The notes: generated from the letters alone by a model not told the origin. A DNA stretch of 64,000 nucleotides from Vibrio sp. 14G-20 (GCF_026241515.1 NZ_JAPHPW010000011.1:1-64000), one strand, 5' to 3'; positions 44,211 through 53,643 are shown, numbered from the stretch's first letter. Numbers and translations: made by a program.

Positions 44211-44332
44211 GGCTATTTTAGAAAAGTCTTGCTCAAATTTGGATTAATATTAGCCTATATAGCAATTTAATTCCTAGTCGAATCTGTAAACTCTCTCCGT
44301 ATAAATACTTTACTTATTAGGAGTGAGAGGAA

Positions 44333-44932
44333 ATGAGCTCTCAATTAATGCTGGCGTTCTTGCTATTTTCAACATCAATTGCAATTACACCTGGGGCAGG
44401 CAATATCGCATTACTTGGGATTTCAAGTCGTTATGGGTTTGCTGCGACTTTACCTTTTATCTCTGGAAACGCTGTTGGCATCATCATCGTACTGGCGGGT
44501 TCCAGTGTCGGTTTGGTGAGCCTATTTACCCTTTACCCAGAGCTATACAATATTTTGAAATACGCGGGTGCGGCTTATTTACTGTTTATGGCGTGGTCGA
44601 TTGCGAACATGCAAATCGAAGAAAGCACCACCGACAATCGCTCGGGCTTTATGTCAGGCGTGCTGGTGCAGGTGTTAAACCCTAAAGGTTGGATTGCTTC
44701 ATTAACTGTGTTTTCACAGTTCATCACCCCGAACGCGGACTACCTGATTCAAGTGGTGACCATTATCGCGGGTATGGTTATTACCGGTGTGCCGTGCATG
44801 TTGGTGTGGGCGTACTGTGGCACCATGCTTAAAAAATTGCTTCAATCACCAAAACAGATGATGTTTGTGAACCGTTGCTTGGGTGGAAGTCTCGCGCTTG
44901 TTGTTGCTTTCATGCTTTATCAACCGGCATAG
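44333..44932 (+). CDS. LysE/RhtB-family exporter
   Basis: This 199-residue inner-membrane exporter has about six helices and the N-terminal motif STSIAITPGAGNIALLGISSRYG (proline-glycine turn in the first helix). QVLNPKGWIASLTVFSQF lies mid-protein. It probably exports an amino acid sensed by the divergent Lrp-type regulator. AGGAG nine bases before the ATG supports the start. Confidence 0.9.
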   Translation: MSSQLMLAFLLFSTSIAITPGAGNIALLGISSRYGFAATLPFISGNAVGIIIVLAGSSVGLVSLFTLYPELYNILKYAGAAYLLFMAWSIANMQIEESTTDNRSGFMSGVLVQVLNPKGWIASLTVFSQFITPNADYLIQVVTIIAGMVITGVPCMLVWAYCGTMLKKLLQSPKQMMFVNRCLGGSLALVVAFMLYQPA

Positions 44933-44941
44933 ATCACAAAG

Positions 44942-44973
44942 AAAAAAACCACTCCTAAATCCATAGGAGTGGT
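44942..44973 (-). terminator. Terminator for ahpF side
   Basis: The stem ACCACTCCT / AGGAGTGGT (44948-44973) has a run of seven A at 44942-44948, which is the T-run on the minus strand. It can also end the LysE gene on the plus strand. Confidence 0.75.
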
Positions 44974-45077
44974 GTCTAAATGTCGACTAAGTCGTTAACA
45001 GTAAAGAATTAAGTTAACAAATATTTAAGGAACTTGAGTTAAAAGCTTTTATGCCTAGAAGCTTTTAAGTTTTAAGA

Positions 45078-46670
45078 TTAAGCGGTTTCAGCCTCTTTAA
45101 CTGGAGCTGAATTACGGATTAGGTGGTCAAATGCACCTAAGCTTGCTTTCGCACCTTCACCCATCGCTATGATGATCTGTTTGTAAGGTACGGTCGTTAC
45201 ATCACCCGCCGCAAATACACCTTTCATTGATGTTGCGCCATGAGCGTTAATTTCAATTTCACCGCGTGGTGACAGCTCAACTTTTGAACCTTTCAACCAT
45301 TCGCTGTTTGGCATCAGGCCGATTTGAACAAAGATACCCGCAAGTTCGATCTGTTTTAGCTCGTCGGTGTTACGGTCTTTGTATTCCAGACCGGTTACAC
45401 GGTTGCCATCACCAATCACTTGCGTTGTTTGAGCCATCTTGATGATTTCGATGTTTGGTGTTGCGTTCGCTTTGTCGATAAGCACTTGGTCGGCACGCAG
45501 TGTGTCTGCAAATTCAAGTACGGTTACGTGTTCAACAATACCCGCTAAATCAATCGCCGCTTCAATGCCTGAGTTACCACCACCGATAACCGCTGTTTTC
45601 TTGCCTTTGAACAGGGGACCGTCACAGTGTGGGCAGTAAGCGACACCTTTGTTGCGGTAATCTTGCTCACCCGGAACGTTCATTTCACGCCAGCGAGCAC
45701 CGGTACTGGTGATAACCGTGCGAGATCGTAATGTTGCGCCGCTCTCTAGCTCAACGTGGATGTAACCGTCGCCTGTGTCTTCGGCTGCAATGATGTTCGC
45801 AGCGCGCTGCTCAGTCATCATCTCAACACCGTACTCTTTTACGTGCTCTTCAAGGCTAGCTACTAGCTTAGGACCTGTTGTCGCTTTCACTGAGATAAAG
45901 TTCTCAATCGCCATCGTATCCATCACTTGACCACCGAATCGGTCAGCAACCACACCGGTACGAATGCCTTTACGTGCCGCGTAGATAGCCGCTGAAGAAC
46001 CCGCAGGGCCACCACCGACAACCAATACATCAAACGGTGCTTGTTCGTTTAGGTTGGCCGCTTTCTTTTCTGCTGCGCCTGAATCGACTTTGTTGAGGAT
46101 CTCAGCCAGTGACATGCGGCCTTGACCAAATAGCTCACCGTTAATGAATACGCTTGGTACTGCCATAATGTCGCGAGACTTCACTTCGTCTTGGAATGCT
46201 GCGCCATCAATCATAGTTGTCTTAATTAGAGGGTTAATCGCCGACATCATGTTGAATGCTTGAACCACTTCTGGACAGTTTTGGCATGATAGCGAGATGA
46301 AAACCTCTACATTAAGCTCTTGATCGAGTTCTTTAATTTGTTCGATTACGTCAGCTTCAAGCTTGATAGGGTGACCACCACTATGAAGCAGTGCAAGTAC
46401 CAGTGATGTGAACTCGTGACCCATTGGTAAACCCGCGAAACCGATCGCAGTGCCTTTCTCTTGGTTTACGACCTGCATGATAGGGCGGCGAGTGCTTGCG
46501 TTATCATCACGAATTACTTCAATTTTGTCGGTGAGAGAGGCGATATCATTCGCCAGATCTTGAAGTTTGTTCGCGGTATCGCTGCTATCAAGGCTCAGCA
46601 CTAACTGAACATTGGTTTTTAGGTTTTCTAGGTATGCTTTTAGCTGCTGCTTCATTGCTTGATCTAACAT
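45078..46670 (-). CDS. ahpF: Alkyl hydroperoxide reductase subunit F
   Basis: It passes electrons from NADH to the peroxiredoxin AhpC. An N-terminal double-thioredoxin domain has SLSCQNCPE (about residues 128-132). It is followed by a thioredoxin-reductase-like flavoprotein with FAD loop [12 protein letters not shown], redox pair YCPHCDGP and NAD loop [15 protein letters not shown] at 46670 ([17 protein letters not shown]) aligns with the E. coli start. The longer frame from 46760 is rejected. It lies downstream of ahpC on the same strand with a gap of about 200 bases. Confidence 0.95.
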   Translation of the reverse strand: MLDQAMKQQLKAYLENLKTNVQLVLSLDSSDTANKLQDLANDIASLTDKIEVIRDDNASTRRPIMQVVNQEKGTAIGFAGLPMGHEFTSLVLALLHSGGHPIKLEADVIEQIKELDQELNVEVFISLSCQNCPEVVQAFNMMSAINPLIKTTMIDGAAFQDEVKSRDIMAVPSVFINGELFGQGRMSLAEILNKVDSGAAEKKAANLNEQAPFDVLVVGGGPAGSSAAIYAARKGIRTGVVADRFGGQVMDTMAIENFISVKATTGPKLVASLEEHVKEYGVEMMTEQRAANIIAAEDTGDGYIHVELESGATLRSRTVITSTGARWREMNVPGEQDYRNKGVAYCPHCDGPLFKGKKTAVIGGGNSGIEAAIDLAGIVEHVTVLEFADTLRADQVLIDKANATPNIEIIKMAQTTQVIGDGNRVTGLEYKDRNTDELKQIELAGIFVQIGLMPNSEWLKGSKVELSPRGEIEINAHGATSMKGVFAAGDVTTVPYKQIIIAMGEGAKASLGAFDHLIRNSAPVKEAETA

Positions 46671-46869
46671 AATCGTGCCTGCTCTTAAATTCTGTGTCTT
46701 GGTATTAACCAATACCTTCTTGCTGAAAAAGGAAAATAAAAAGGGGGCGCAAGTCGGCAAATATTGTGTTGTTGATGGCTTGAAAGGGTGGCGCGCAACT
46801 GCCCTTTAGGAGGGAGGCCGAAGCGCGCCTGTAGAACCGTTTTATTTGTTCTTTTTAGATAGGCTTAGA

Positions 46870-47427
46870 TTAAATCTTACCTACTAGGTCTAGAGATGGC
46901 GCTAGAGTCTCTTCGCCTTCTTTCCATTTAGCTGGGCAAACTTCACCTGGGTGAGCGGCTACGTATTGTGCTGCTTTAACCTTGCGTAGTAGGTCTTCTG
47001 CGTCACGGCCGATGCCTTCAGCAGTGATTTCCATTGCTTGGATAACGCCTTCTGGGTCGATTAGGAAAGTTGCACGGTCTGCAAGGCCCTGACCTTCACG
47101 CATAACGTTGAAGTTGTTGGTGATGTTGCCTGTTTGGTCGCCTACCATGAAGTATTCGATAGTGCCGATTTTGTCAGAAGTATCGTGCCATGCTTTGTGA
47201 GAGAAGTGCGTGTCAGTTGATACTGAGAAAACTTCTACGCCGCGAGATTGAAGCTCTGCGTATTTGTCTTGTAGGTCAACTAGCTCAGTTGGACATACAA
47301 ACGTGAAGTCTGCTGGGTAGAAGAAGAATACAGCCCACTTGCCTTTAACGTCTTGCTCAGTGATTTCTACGAATTCGCCGTTTTTGAATGCTGTTGCGTT
47401 GAATGGTTTGATTTCTGTGTTGATCAT
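46870..47427 (-). CDS. ahpC: Alkyl hydroperoxide reductase subunit C (peroxiredoxin)
   Basis: This typical 2-Cys peroxiredoxin of 185 residues reduces peroxides in the cytoplasm. The peroxidatic cysteine is in [12 protein letters not shown] and the resolving cysteine in [13 protein letters not shown]. The C-terminal segment is complete. Its partner AhpF is the next gene. A four-element OxyR site upstream predicts induction by peroxide. Confidence 0.95.
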   Translation of the reverse strand: MINTEIKPFNATAFKNGEFVEITEQDVKGKWAVFFFYPADFTFVCPTELVDLQDKYAELQSRGVEVFSVSTDTHFSHKAWHDTSDKIGTIEYFMVGDQTGNITNNFNVMREGQGLADRATFLIDPEGVIQAMEITAEGIGRDAEDLLRKVKAAQYVAAHPGEVCPAKWKEGEETLAPSLDLVGKI

Positions 47428-47512
47428 GATTCGACTCTCTTTCTAATTTGTAGTGTTTAACGCTATCCCGCGTCGATGGAGCTATATTGCATTCGCACCG
47501 GAAATTAGTGAA

Positions 47513-47549
47513 ATCGGACATTTCTATAGATTCAATAGGCAAATCCTAT
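47513..47549 (-). promoter_or_regulatory. OxyR binding site upstream of ahpC
   Basis: The minus strand reads ATAG-N7-CTAT-N7-ATAG-N7-CGAT, which is the OxyR tetrad (ATAG-N7-CTAT twice, spaced by 7) with one mismatch. It lies 86-122 bases before the ahpC start codon. Confidence 0.75.
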
Positions 47550-47552
47550 CTT

Positions 47553-47597
47553 TGATAAAAGAAAGCTATCGATAAAAGCTATCGATAAAAGTTATCA
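47553..47597. repeat. Thirteen-base tandem repeat
   Basis: A unit of the form GATAAAAGCTATC is repeated about three times, with small changes, next to the OxyR site. Confidence 0.6.
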
Positions 47598-47677
47598 AAC
47601 TAGGGCTACGTTCTATTTGGGTAGCTATGCTCTTTAGGTTGTTCTCTATTTCGGCTTATCTCTATTCACGTAAGCCT

Positions 47678-47735
47678 CTATGTATCTATGTATCTAAGTA
47701 GGCAAGTAGGCAAGTAGGTAAGTAGGCAGGGCAGG
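47678..47735. repeat. Octamer tandem repeat tract
   Basis: Consecutive 8-base units drift from TCTATGTA (twice) through TCTAAGTA to GGCAAGTA (three copies with changes) and GGCAGG. The tract lies between ahpC and the VOC gene. No coding frame is present in 47428-47916. Confidence 0.7.
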
Positions 47736-47787
47736 CATGGTTTCTTTAAGCGAGCGGGGTTTGATGCTAAATTCGCAAATAACAAAA

Positions 47788-47845
47788 AATTATCATTAAT
47801 ATAATTTATGATAATTTCAGTTAATTGTCGCATCTCCATATACTC
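47788..47845 (+). promoter_or_regulatory. Promoter with 10-bp inverted repeat, VOC copy 1
   Basis: AAATTATCAT and ATGATAATTT (47788-47797, 47809-47818) are separated by 11 bases. A -10 TATACT follows at 47840-47845, and the right arm overlaps the expected -35. The same arrangement, base for base in the repeat, precedes VOC copy 2. A 6-bp hairpin CCGAAG/CTTCGG is in the leader (47867-47883). Confidence 0.6.
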
Positions 47846-47916
47846 TCTCCATCGAAACGAAACACCGAAGCTAATCTTCGGAAAGCACAGAATTAAAAAC
47901 GAATTTGGAGCAAGTT

Positions 47917-48408
47917 ATGAAAATGAATCACGTAGGCATCATGGTTGGCGACATGGACAAAGCAGTCGAGTTTTACACTAAGGCTCTGGGTCTAAGAATC
48001 GTAATGAACAACACTAAGGTTATGGAAGAGCGCGAATCAGCAATCGGCCGTATGTGTATCGCAGTATTTGGTGAAGGCTTCAAAGGCTTCAACATTGCAC
48101 ACCTAGTAACATCTGATGGCATCGGTGTTGAGTTGTTCGAAATGAAAGATCGTCAAGAGCGTCACGAAGTAGACTTCTCTCGTCTAGGCATCTTCCACTT
48201 CTGTCTACAGCTTCCAAAAGAGCAGTTTCATTCAGCGATTAAGCGCGTTGAAGAGTTTGGCGGTAAGGTTCGTATGGACATCATGCGTTACCACCCAGAA
48301 GACGAACTAAAACAAGCGCAAATGGTTTATCTAGAAGACCCGTTTGGCAACCTATTTGAATTCTACTCGCACACATACGAAGATACGTACGCGACTGATT
48401 ACGAGTAA
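47917..48408 (+). CDS. VOC-family protein, copy 1
   Basis: This glyoxalase-fold protein of 163 residues begins MKMNHVGIMVGDMDKAVEFY. Ligand-type residues are H5, E-containing GIGVELFEM, H in IFHFCLQLP and E in GNLFEFYSHTYED. The substrate is unknown. ATG at 47917 has GGAG six bases upstream, and the TTG at 47905 is rejected. It is nearly identical to the protein at 52390, differing at only a handful of positions. Confidence 0.85.
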   Translation: MKMNHVGIMVGDMDKAVEFYTKALGLRIVMNNTKVMEERESAIGRMCIAVFGEGFKGFNIAHLVTSDGIGVELFEMKDRQERHEVDFSRLGIFHFCLQLPKEQFHSAIKRVEEFGGKVRMDIMRYHPEDELKQAQMVYLEDPFGNLFEFYSHTYEDTYATDYE

Positions 48409-48460
48409 TTGGCGCTACCTACCTGTCATAAGGTAGAAAAACTGAAACACCCCCTAAAAA

Positions 48461-48489
48461 GGATTGGTAGAAATACCAATCCTTTTTTC
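48461..48489 (+). terminator. Dispersed hairpin terminator, copy 1
   Basis: GGATTGGTA - GAAA - TACCAATCC is followed by TTTTTT, downstream of VOC copy 1. Confidence 0.85.
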
Positions 48490-48555
48490 GTGTCTGCGTT
48501 ATTGGGGAAGGGGAGATGTAGTGTTGGCAGGGAGCACTACAGCCACAATGACCGC

Positions 48556-49263
48556 TTATTGGTCTTCGATTTTTACGCATCGAACTGAGAACATATAGTC
48601 TTTCGAACTTGTTGCTCTACGTATTTCACCTTTATGTGTATTCCACCAAGCGTAAGCAAGTGTTCGGATAATCCCTTTTTTGTCGGATGCGCTGCTCGCA
48701 GTCCAAAACTCGGTGTAAGCACCTTCAGTGATATACCAACCATTCCATTTTACGCCTGCAGGTCTAGCAAAGAAGTTCTGTTTATTGACAATAGATGGGT
48801 CGACTTTGGAAAAGAGCCCGTCTGCTTGAGCTTCTTTGAGTTGCAAGCCTAAGTTTTGCTCACCCCCACGCCAACCGTTTTGGTGTACTTCTTCCTCAGG
48901 CATACCGATGGCCAGCTCCAACTTTTTCCAATCCTCATCGGTGGCCACTCGCCAGCCAACTGGACAAAGGTTTCGTTGATCTGAAACGTCATGCCAATTG
49001 TATAAGCGTCCGTATTTTAATAGGTTTTCTTGATCATCTTTTGGGATCGCGCCAGATCTTACCGGGCTACCATCTTGGAACTGAGTGCTTCTCAGGCTTT
49101 CCGCTAACCACACCTGTTCACCGATAGTAACGGTGCGATAAGTGTTACCTTCCGCGTCTTGAACCGTATCTGTCAGTTGGTATAACTCTTTGTTGATGTC
49201 GTTAGCCGATGATGTGGCAGCAATAACCATACTGACTCCTATAGATGAAATTAGTTTTTTCAT
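48556..49263 (-). CDS. Exported FISUMP-domain protein
   Basis: This 235-residue protein has a signal peptide (MKKLISSIGVSMVIAATSSA) and no lipobox. The domain of the Fibrobacter succinogenes major paralogous (FISUMP) type is recognisable by TVTIGEQVWLAESLR, YGRLYNWHDV and CPVGWRVATDEDWKKLE, and ends YMFSVRCVK. The two cysteines CP and RC probably pair. The function is unknown; such domains occur on cell-surface proteins. It lies between the duplicated VOC genes. Confidence 0.85.
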   Translation of the reverse strand: MKKLISSIGVSMVIAATSSANDINKELYQLTDTVQDAEGNTYRTVTIGEQVWLAESLRSTQFQDGSPVRSGAIPKDDQENLLKYGRLYNWHDVSDQRNLCPVGWRVATDEDWKKLELAIGMPEEEVHQNGWRGGEQNLGLQLKEAQADGLFSKVDPSIVNKQNFFARPAGVKWNGWYITEGAYTEFWTASSASDKKGIIRTLAYAWWNTHKGEIRRATSSKDYMFSVRCVKIEDQ

Positions 49264-49401
49264 GATGAATAACCCGTTGTAATCTTATGGGGTTACTTTA
49301 ACTCTCATGTTGAGCTGAAAATAGGCGACATGCTCTCTAAAACATGCCTATTTATCTCATTTAGTATGGTGGAGAGATTTGGTAGTCAGTTTGTTTTATT
49401 G

Positions 49402-50292
49402 CTATGCGATGTTTTCAATCAGCTGCTTTGCTTGGCTCCACTGCTTAGGTGATTGGCCATATACACGCTTAAACTCACGACTAAATTGAGAAGAGCTGAC
49501 GTACCCAACTGCCATCGCAGCTTCATTGACATTCTTACCCGCAGCTATCTTCATTGCCGCATTATTCAAACGCATCGACTTCATAAATTGGATCGGTGAC
49601 ATTCGGGTCGCTTGTTTGAATTTTCGGTGGAATACCGCTCGGCTCATTCCCACATGTGATGCGAGCTCATCAATCGTGACGTTCTTTGTCAGATTCAACG
49701 ATAAATACTCAATTGAACGGGCAATTTCGTTACCAATGCCAAACGCGCCTCGCACTGAAAGACCAGCTTCACCTTGTAAGACAGCATAATAGAGTTCTCT
49801 TAAACGACTCTCACCGAGAATAGCCGTTCCAACTTTATCGTCCCCTAACTGAATCAGTCGAAGTAGAGCATCAGAAAAAGTGTCGTCCCAATTGGCGAGT
49901 GATAACCCTTGAGGTTGTGGGCTGCCTTTAGGAATCTTGACTGCGCCGCTGACACTCTCCATTACGATGGCTAACTCGGTCATCACTTTGGTATCGAGTG
50001 AGATAGTTACCCCTAACAATGGATTTTCAGGCGTTGCTGCTGGTGTACCCGCCTCAACAGGCATGGAGACTGAGCAGCACAGGTAGTGACTGCTGTCATA
50101 GATGTACTTATCGCCATCCAATATCGCTTCTTTACTGCCGCTTAAAATCACGATTAGCGTTGGTTCATAGACGGCGGGAGCACACGGAATAGCTTGAGTT
50201 ACCTTAAATAGGCGAACTCCCTTTATTCCCGTTTCGAGCATGCCATCTTCCGTTATGCGACTTTCTACTAGCTGCTTAATTTTCTGCTTCAT
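49402..50292 (-). CDS. AraC-family regulator (AraC_N type)
   Basis: This 296-residue regulator has an N-terminal AraC_N domain (CAPAVYEPTLIVILSGSKEAIL, LLGVTISLD) and two C-terminal helix-turn-helices (IDELASHVGMSRAVFHRKF, VNEAAMAVGYVSSSQFSRE). ATG at 50292 is used; the frame extends to 50331. Such regulators often control short-chain dehydrogenases. No obvious target is adjacent. Confidence 0.88.
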   Translation of the reverse strand: MKQKIKQLVESRITEDGMLETGIKGVRLFKVTQAIPCAPAVYEPTLIVILSGSKEAILDGDKYIYDSSHYLCCSVSMPVEAGTPAATPENPLLGVTISLDTKVMTELAIVMESVSGAVKIPKGSPQPQGLSLANWDDTFSDALLRLIQLGDDKVGTAILGESRLRELYYAVLQGEAGLSVRGAFGIGNEIARSIEYLSLNLTKNVTIDELASHVGMSRAVFHRKFKQATRMSPIQFMKSMRLNNAAMKIAAGKNVNEAAMAVGYVSSSQFSREFKRVYGQSPKQWSQAKQLIENIA

Positions 50293-50524
50293 CAATCTGC
50301 ACCGTAAATTCGAACTGATACAAATAGGCATATTTTTGAGATTAACTCGCCTATTTATGAATCTCTGTGAGAGTTATAGTAACTTCAGACAACAATACTA
50401 CCGCTGATAGGTGCATGCAAACTGCTTTCGTGCTTTATCAAAAGCTCAATCTAGGGTGCGAAGATATTGCTGAAGCACTCTTTAGCTCAAATTCTTGTTA
50501 ATTGAGATTTAAACGTCCTAGAAA

Positions 50525-50553
50525 GGATTGATAGAGATACCAATCGTTTTTTG
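50525..50553 (+). terminator. Dispersed hairpin, copy 2 (orphan)
   Basis: GGATTGATA - GAGA - TACCAATCG is followed by TTTTTT. No plus-strand gene ends just upstream. The following 30 bases resemble those after copy 1, so it may be the remnant of a duplicated VOC 3' end. The rest of 50293-50775 shows no gene. Confidence 0.65.
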
Positions 50554-50775
50554 TTTGTGCGGTATTAGGGAAGGGGTACGGATAAACCAAACCAAAGGAG
50601 TGCTTTGTGCTCTCCATTGCACTAAAACAAGCCGACAGTGTTGCTCTATAGTGCAGCAATGGCTAGAGATGAAACTTAACTGATTGATAAGTATGATGTT
50701 AAACCGTTGGCATATATGTTGCTCTATTGCCTTTGTGTAAATTGTATACAATAAAAAATACATAAAGGAAGCCAC

Positions 50776-52152
50776 ATGGAACAGAACAGTGAATTGATCT
50801 ACGGATTAGACGATCGACCATCAGTCAGAGCAGCCAGTTACGCGGCGCTGCAGCATGTATTAGCCAGCTTTGTTGGTATTATCACACCCACGCTCATTAT
50901 TGGCGGTGTCCTTGGTTTGGGTGAGCACATTCCTTATCTGATCAGCATGGCATTGATGGTGTCTGGGGTCGGTACCTTTATCCAAGCCAGAAAAATAGGG
51001 CCCGTTGGTGCAGGGATGATCTGTGTCCAAGGAACCAGTTTTGCGTTCTTAGGTTCAGTACTAGGCGCGGGTTTTCTGGTTAAAGCGAATGGAGGCGGGC
51101 CGGATGAAATGCTCGCCACCATTTTCGGCGTCTGTTTCTTTGGTGCTTTTGTTGAAATCGTCCTCTCGCGCTTTATCGAAAAACTCAAAGTGGTTATCAC
51201 GCCTGTTGTGACTGGAATCGTTATCACGACGATAGGTATCTCTTTGATTAAAGTCGGTGTTACTGATATTGCGGGTGGCGTTGGCGCAGAAGACTTTGGT
51301 TCTGGAAGTAACCTGATGTTAGGTGCAATAGTTCTCGGAACCATAGTGGCACTTAACTTAAGCAACAATACTATGGTTAGGCTGTCGTCTATTTTGGTCG
51401 GTTTGGTTGTAGGGTGGGGCGTTGCTATTTTGATGGGCAAAGCACCCATGGTTTCTTTTGCATCTCAACCGTTATTGAGTATCCCAGTCCCGTTTAAATA
51501 TGGTTTCGCTTTTGATTGGCAAGCCTTCCTACCTATTGCTTTTATCTACTTGATTACTGTTATTGAAACAACGGGTGACCTTACCGCCAATAGCATGTTC
51601 TCAGGCCAACCAGTTAAGGGTCCAAAATACATCAATCGACTCAAGGCTGGAGTGCTAGGTGACGGCGTGAACTCGCTTATCGCAGCGGTATTCAATACTT
51701 TTCCAAACACGACTTTCAGCCAGAATAATGGTGTGATTCATTTTACCGGAATCGCGAGTCGCTACATTGGCTACTTCATTGCAGCCATTCTTTTTCTGTT
51801 AGGTCTATTTCCCATCTTAGGCGCGGTATTAATGACGATTCCAAAACCTGTATTGGGCGGGGCGACATTGGTGATGTTTGGTACGGTTGCCGCAGCGGGC
51901 ATCAAGATTATTGCTAATGAAAAGTTGGATAGACGTAGAATCATGACGATCGCTATCTCATTAGGTTTAGGGCTTGGAGTAATGCTAGTACCTGACTTAT
52001 TGAAAGAAGCACCCAAGCTAGCGCAAAGCATATTTGGCTCGCCAGTGACGATGTCGGGCATCGCTGCACTTGTGATTACCGGGTTGATGTCTCTGGTTCC
52101 AGAAAACAAAACCAAGCCGATGACGAATTCAGTACAAACCAGTAAAGCGTAG
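50776..52152 (+). CDS. NCS2-family purine/pyrimidine permease
   Basis: This 458-residue inner-membrane transporter of the nucleobase:cation symporter-2 (xanthine/uracil permease) family shows QHVLASFVGIITPTLIIGG early, VIETTGDLTANSMFSG with the substrate-site Glu in TM8, and VFNTFPNTTFSQNNGVI with the conserved QNNG of TM10. The length and pattern are closer to XanP/UacT than to UraA. The exact base is not decided. AAAGGAAGCC precedes the ATG. Confidence 0.9.
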   Translation: MEQNSELIYGLDDRPSVRAASYAALQHVLASFVGIITPTLIIGGVLGLGEHIPYLISMALMVSGVGTFIQARKIGPVGAGMICVQGTSFAFLGSVLGAGFLVKANGGGPDEMLATIFGVCFFGAFVEIVLSRFIEKLKVVITPVVTGIVITTIGISLIKVGVTDIAGGVGAEDFGSGSNLMLGAIVLGTIVALNLSNNTMVRLSSILVGLVVGWGVAILMGKAPMVSFASQPLLSIPVPFKYGFAFDWQAFLPIAFIYLITVIETTGDLTANSMFSGQPVKGPKYINRLKAGVLGDGVNSLIAAVFNTFPNTTFSQNNGVIHFTGIASRYIGYFIAAILFLLGLFPILGAVLMTIPKPVLGGATLVMFGTVAAAGIKIIANEKLDRRRIMTIAISLGLGLGVMLVPDLLKEAPKLAQSIFGSPVTMSGIAALVITGLMSLVPENKTKPMTNSVQTSKA

Positions 52153-52187
52153 TGGTCTAGCTAGAGTTTTAATTCGGACGTTTAAGC

Positions 52188-52220
52188 AGAGCCACATTAC
52201 TTGATATGTGGCTCTTTTTA
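52188..52220 (+). terminator. Terminator after the NCS2 permease gene
   Basis: GAGCCACAT / ATGTGGCTC is followed by TTTTTA. Confidence 0.88.
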
Positions 52221-52260
52221 TCTACAAGTAAGCTGATCCTTAATTGAGGGTGATAACTTA

Positions 52261-52318
52261 AAATTATCATTAATATAATTTATGATAATTTCATTTAATC
52301 AACCTATCTCCCTATACT
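52261..52318 (+). promoter_or_regulatory. Promoter with 10-bp inverted repeat, VOC copy 2
   Basis: AAATTATCAT (52261-52270) and ATGATAATTT (52282-52291) have the same spacing as at copy 1, and -10 TATACT is at 52313-52318. The region between the -10 and the start codon is also conserved, including the leader hairpin in weaker form. Confidence 0.6.
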
Positions 52319-52389
52319 CTCTCCATCGAAACGAAATACCGAAGTTAGACTTCGAAAAGCACAGAATAAAAAACGAATTGGAGAAAGTT

Positions 52390-52881
52390 ATGAAAATGAA
52401 TCACGTAGGCATCATGGTAGGCGACATGGACCAAGCAGTAGAGTTTTACACTAAGGCTCTAGGTCTAAGAGTTGTAATGAACAACACCAAAGTGATGGAA
52501 GAGCGCGAATCAGCAATCGGCCGTATGTGTATCGCTGTATTTGGCGAAGGCTTCAAAGGCTTCAACATTGCACACCTAGTTACATCTGATGGTATCGGTG
52601 TTGAGCTGTTCGAAATGGTTGACCGTGAAGAGCGTCACGAAGTAGATTTTTCTCGTCTAGGCATCTTCCACTTCTGTCTACAGCTTCCAAAAGAGCAGTT
52701 TCATTCAGCTATCAAGCGCGTTGAAGAGTTTGGCGGTAAGGTACGTATGGATATTCACCGTTACCACCCAGAAGACGAACTAAAACAAGCACAAATGGTT
52801 TACCTAGAAGACCCGTTTGGCAACCTATTCGAATTCTACTCGCACACATACGAAGATACATACGCGACTGATTACGAGTAA
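52390..52881 (+). CDS. VOC-family protein, copy 2
   Basis: This 163-residue glyoxalase-fold protein is almost identical to the gene at 47917. It differs at a few residues (for example DMDQ for DMDK, EMVDREER for EMKDRQER, IHRYHPED for IMRYHPED). The start at 52390 follows GAGAAAGTT; the long frame from 52282 is an upstream extension through the promoter. It carries its own copy of the promoter and hairpin terminator. Confidence 0.85.
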   Translation: MKMNHVGIMVGDMDQAVEFYTKALGLRVVMNNTKVMEERESAIGRMCIAVFGEGFKGFNIAHLVTSDGIGVELFEMVDREERHEVDFSRLGIFHFCLQLPKEQFHSAIKRVEEFGGKVRMDIHRYHPEDELKQAQMVYLEDPFGNLFEFYSHTYEDTYATDYE

Positions 52882-52932
52882 TAGGCGCTGCCTACCTGTC
52901 ATAAGGTAGAAAACCGAAACACCCCCTAAAGA

Positions 52933-52961
52933 GGATTGGTAGAGATACCAGTCCTTTTTTT
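52933..52961 (+). terminator. Dispersed hairpin terminator, copy 3
   Basis: GGATTGGTA - GAGA - TACCAGTCC with a T-run lies after VOC copy 2. The gap 52962-53190 holds no gene I can see. Confidence 0.85.
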
Positions 52962-53217
52962 GTATTTGGATGTTTGGCTGGGTGACTTATCTACATGAAG
53001 TGATTAAGAAAGATACAGATTTAAGGCGTTGTTAAAGTTGACGTATTGAAGATAAAACCTTTCATGAATATGACGGAATAAAGTGTTGTTCATGAAAACA
53101 TTGCGCCATCATACCGAATGGTAGCCTTGGCTGAGCAGTGACTATACTCAGCACTATATTGCTAACCAACAACAACGAAAATAGAGAAACATGCAGAGAT
53201 TAGCGCACCCAAATCAC

Positions 53218-53643
53218 ATGAAAAAATTACATATTGTCTTTACTGCCCTTGTCCTAATGATATTAGCCGGATGTACCTCAACGTCGGCTGTCGGCAGTTC
53301 TAAAACAAAGGAATATGCCAAGTCACATGCTCTTGCTGGTAAGGCTTCTTGGTATGGCGATAAATTTCATGGAAGGCTCACAGCAAGTGGTGAGACTTAT
53401 AATATGAATACGAATACTGCGGCTCATAAAACCTTGCCATTCGGCACTATCGTGAGAGTGACCAATACAAACAATAATAAGTCTGTTGATGTGAAAATTA
53501 ATGACCGAGGCCCTTACGTAAAAGGCCGAGTGATCGATCTTTCACACAAAGCATTTGCAAAAATCGGCAACGTTAAGCAAGGCACAGTTCCTGTCAGAAT
53601 CGAGATTGTTGATGACAGTAATACCTTTAGGTACAAGCACTAA
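53218..53643 (+). CDS. RlpA-like lipoprotein with double-psi beta-barrel
   Basis: This 141-residue lipoprotein starts [19 protein letters not shown] with a lipobox. The double-psi beta-barrel carries [19 protein letters not shown], the [12 protein letters not shown] region and [15 protein letters not shown], the last with the catalytic aspartate of septal lytic transglycosylase RlpA. The C-terminal SPOR domain of full RlpA is missing, so this is a short form. ATG at 53191 is an alternative start with a weak site. Confidence 0.88.
   Translation: MKKLHIVFTALVLMILAGCTSTSAVGSSKTKEYAKSHALAGKASWYGDKFHGRLTASGETYNMNTNTAAHKTLPFGTIVRVTNTNNNKSVDVKINDRGPYVKGRVIDLSHKAFAKIGNVKQGTVPVRIEIVDDSNTFRYKH

Noticed and set aside
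44323..44685. 120-codon frame overlapping the LysE gene
   Set aside because: It is an alternative reading frame of a clear exporter gene.
47678..47735. Possible CRISPR array from regular repeats
   Set aside because: Units are only 8 bases, contiguous and degenerate, without spacers or cas genes.
47788..47818. Fur box reading of the ATTATCAT/ATGATAAT repeat
   Set aside because: The arms are separated by 11 bases, unlike the compact Fur 19-mer, and the genes are not iron-related.
48556..49263. Lipoprotein call for the FISUMP protein
   Set aside because: The signal region MKKLISSIGVSMVIAATSSA has no cysteine, so it is not a lipobox.
47788..52961. Composite transposon bounded by the VOC repeats
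   Set aside because: No transposase, no terminal inverted repeats and no target duplication are visible. Simple segmental duplication explains it better.
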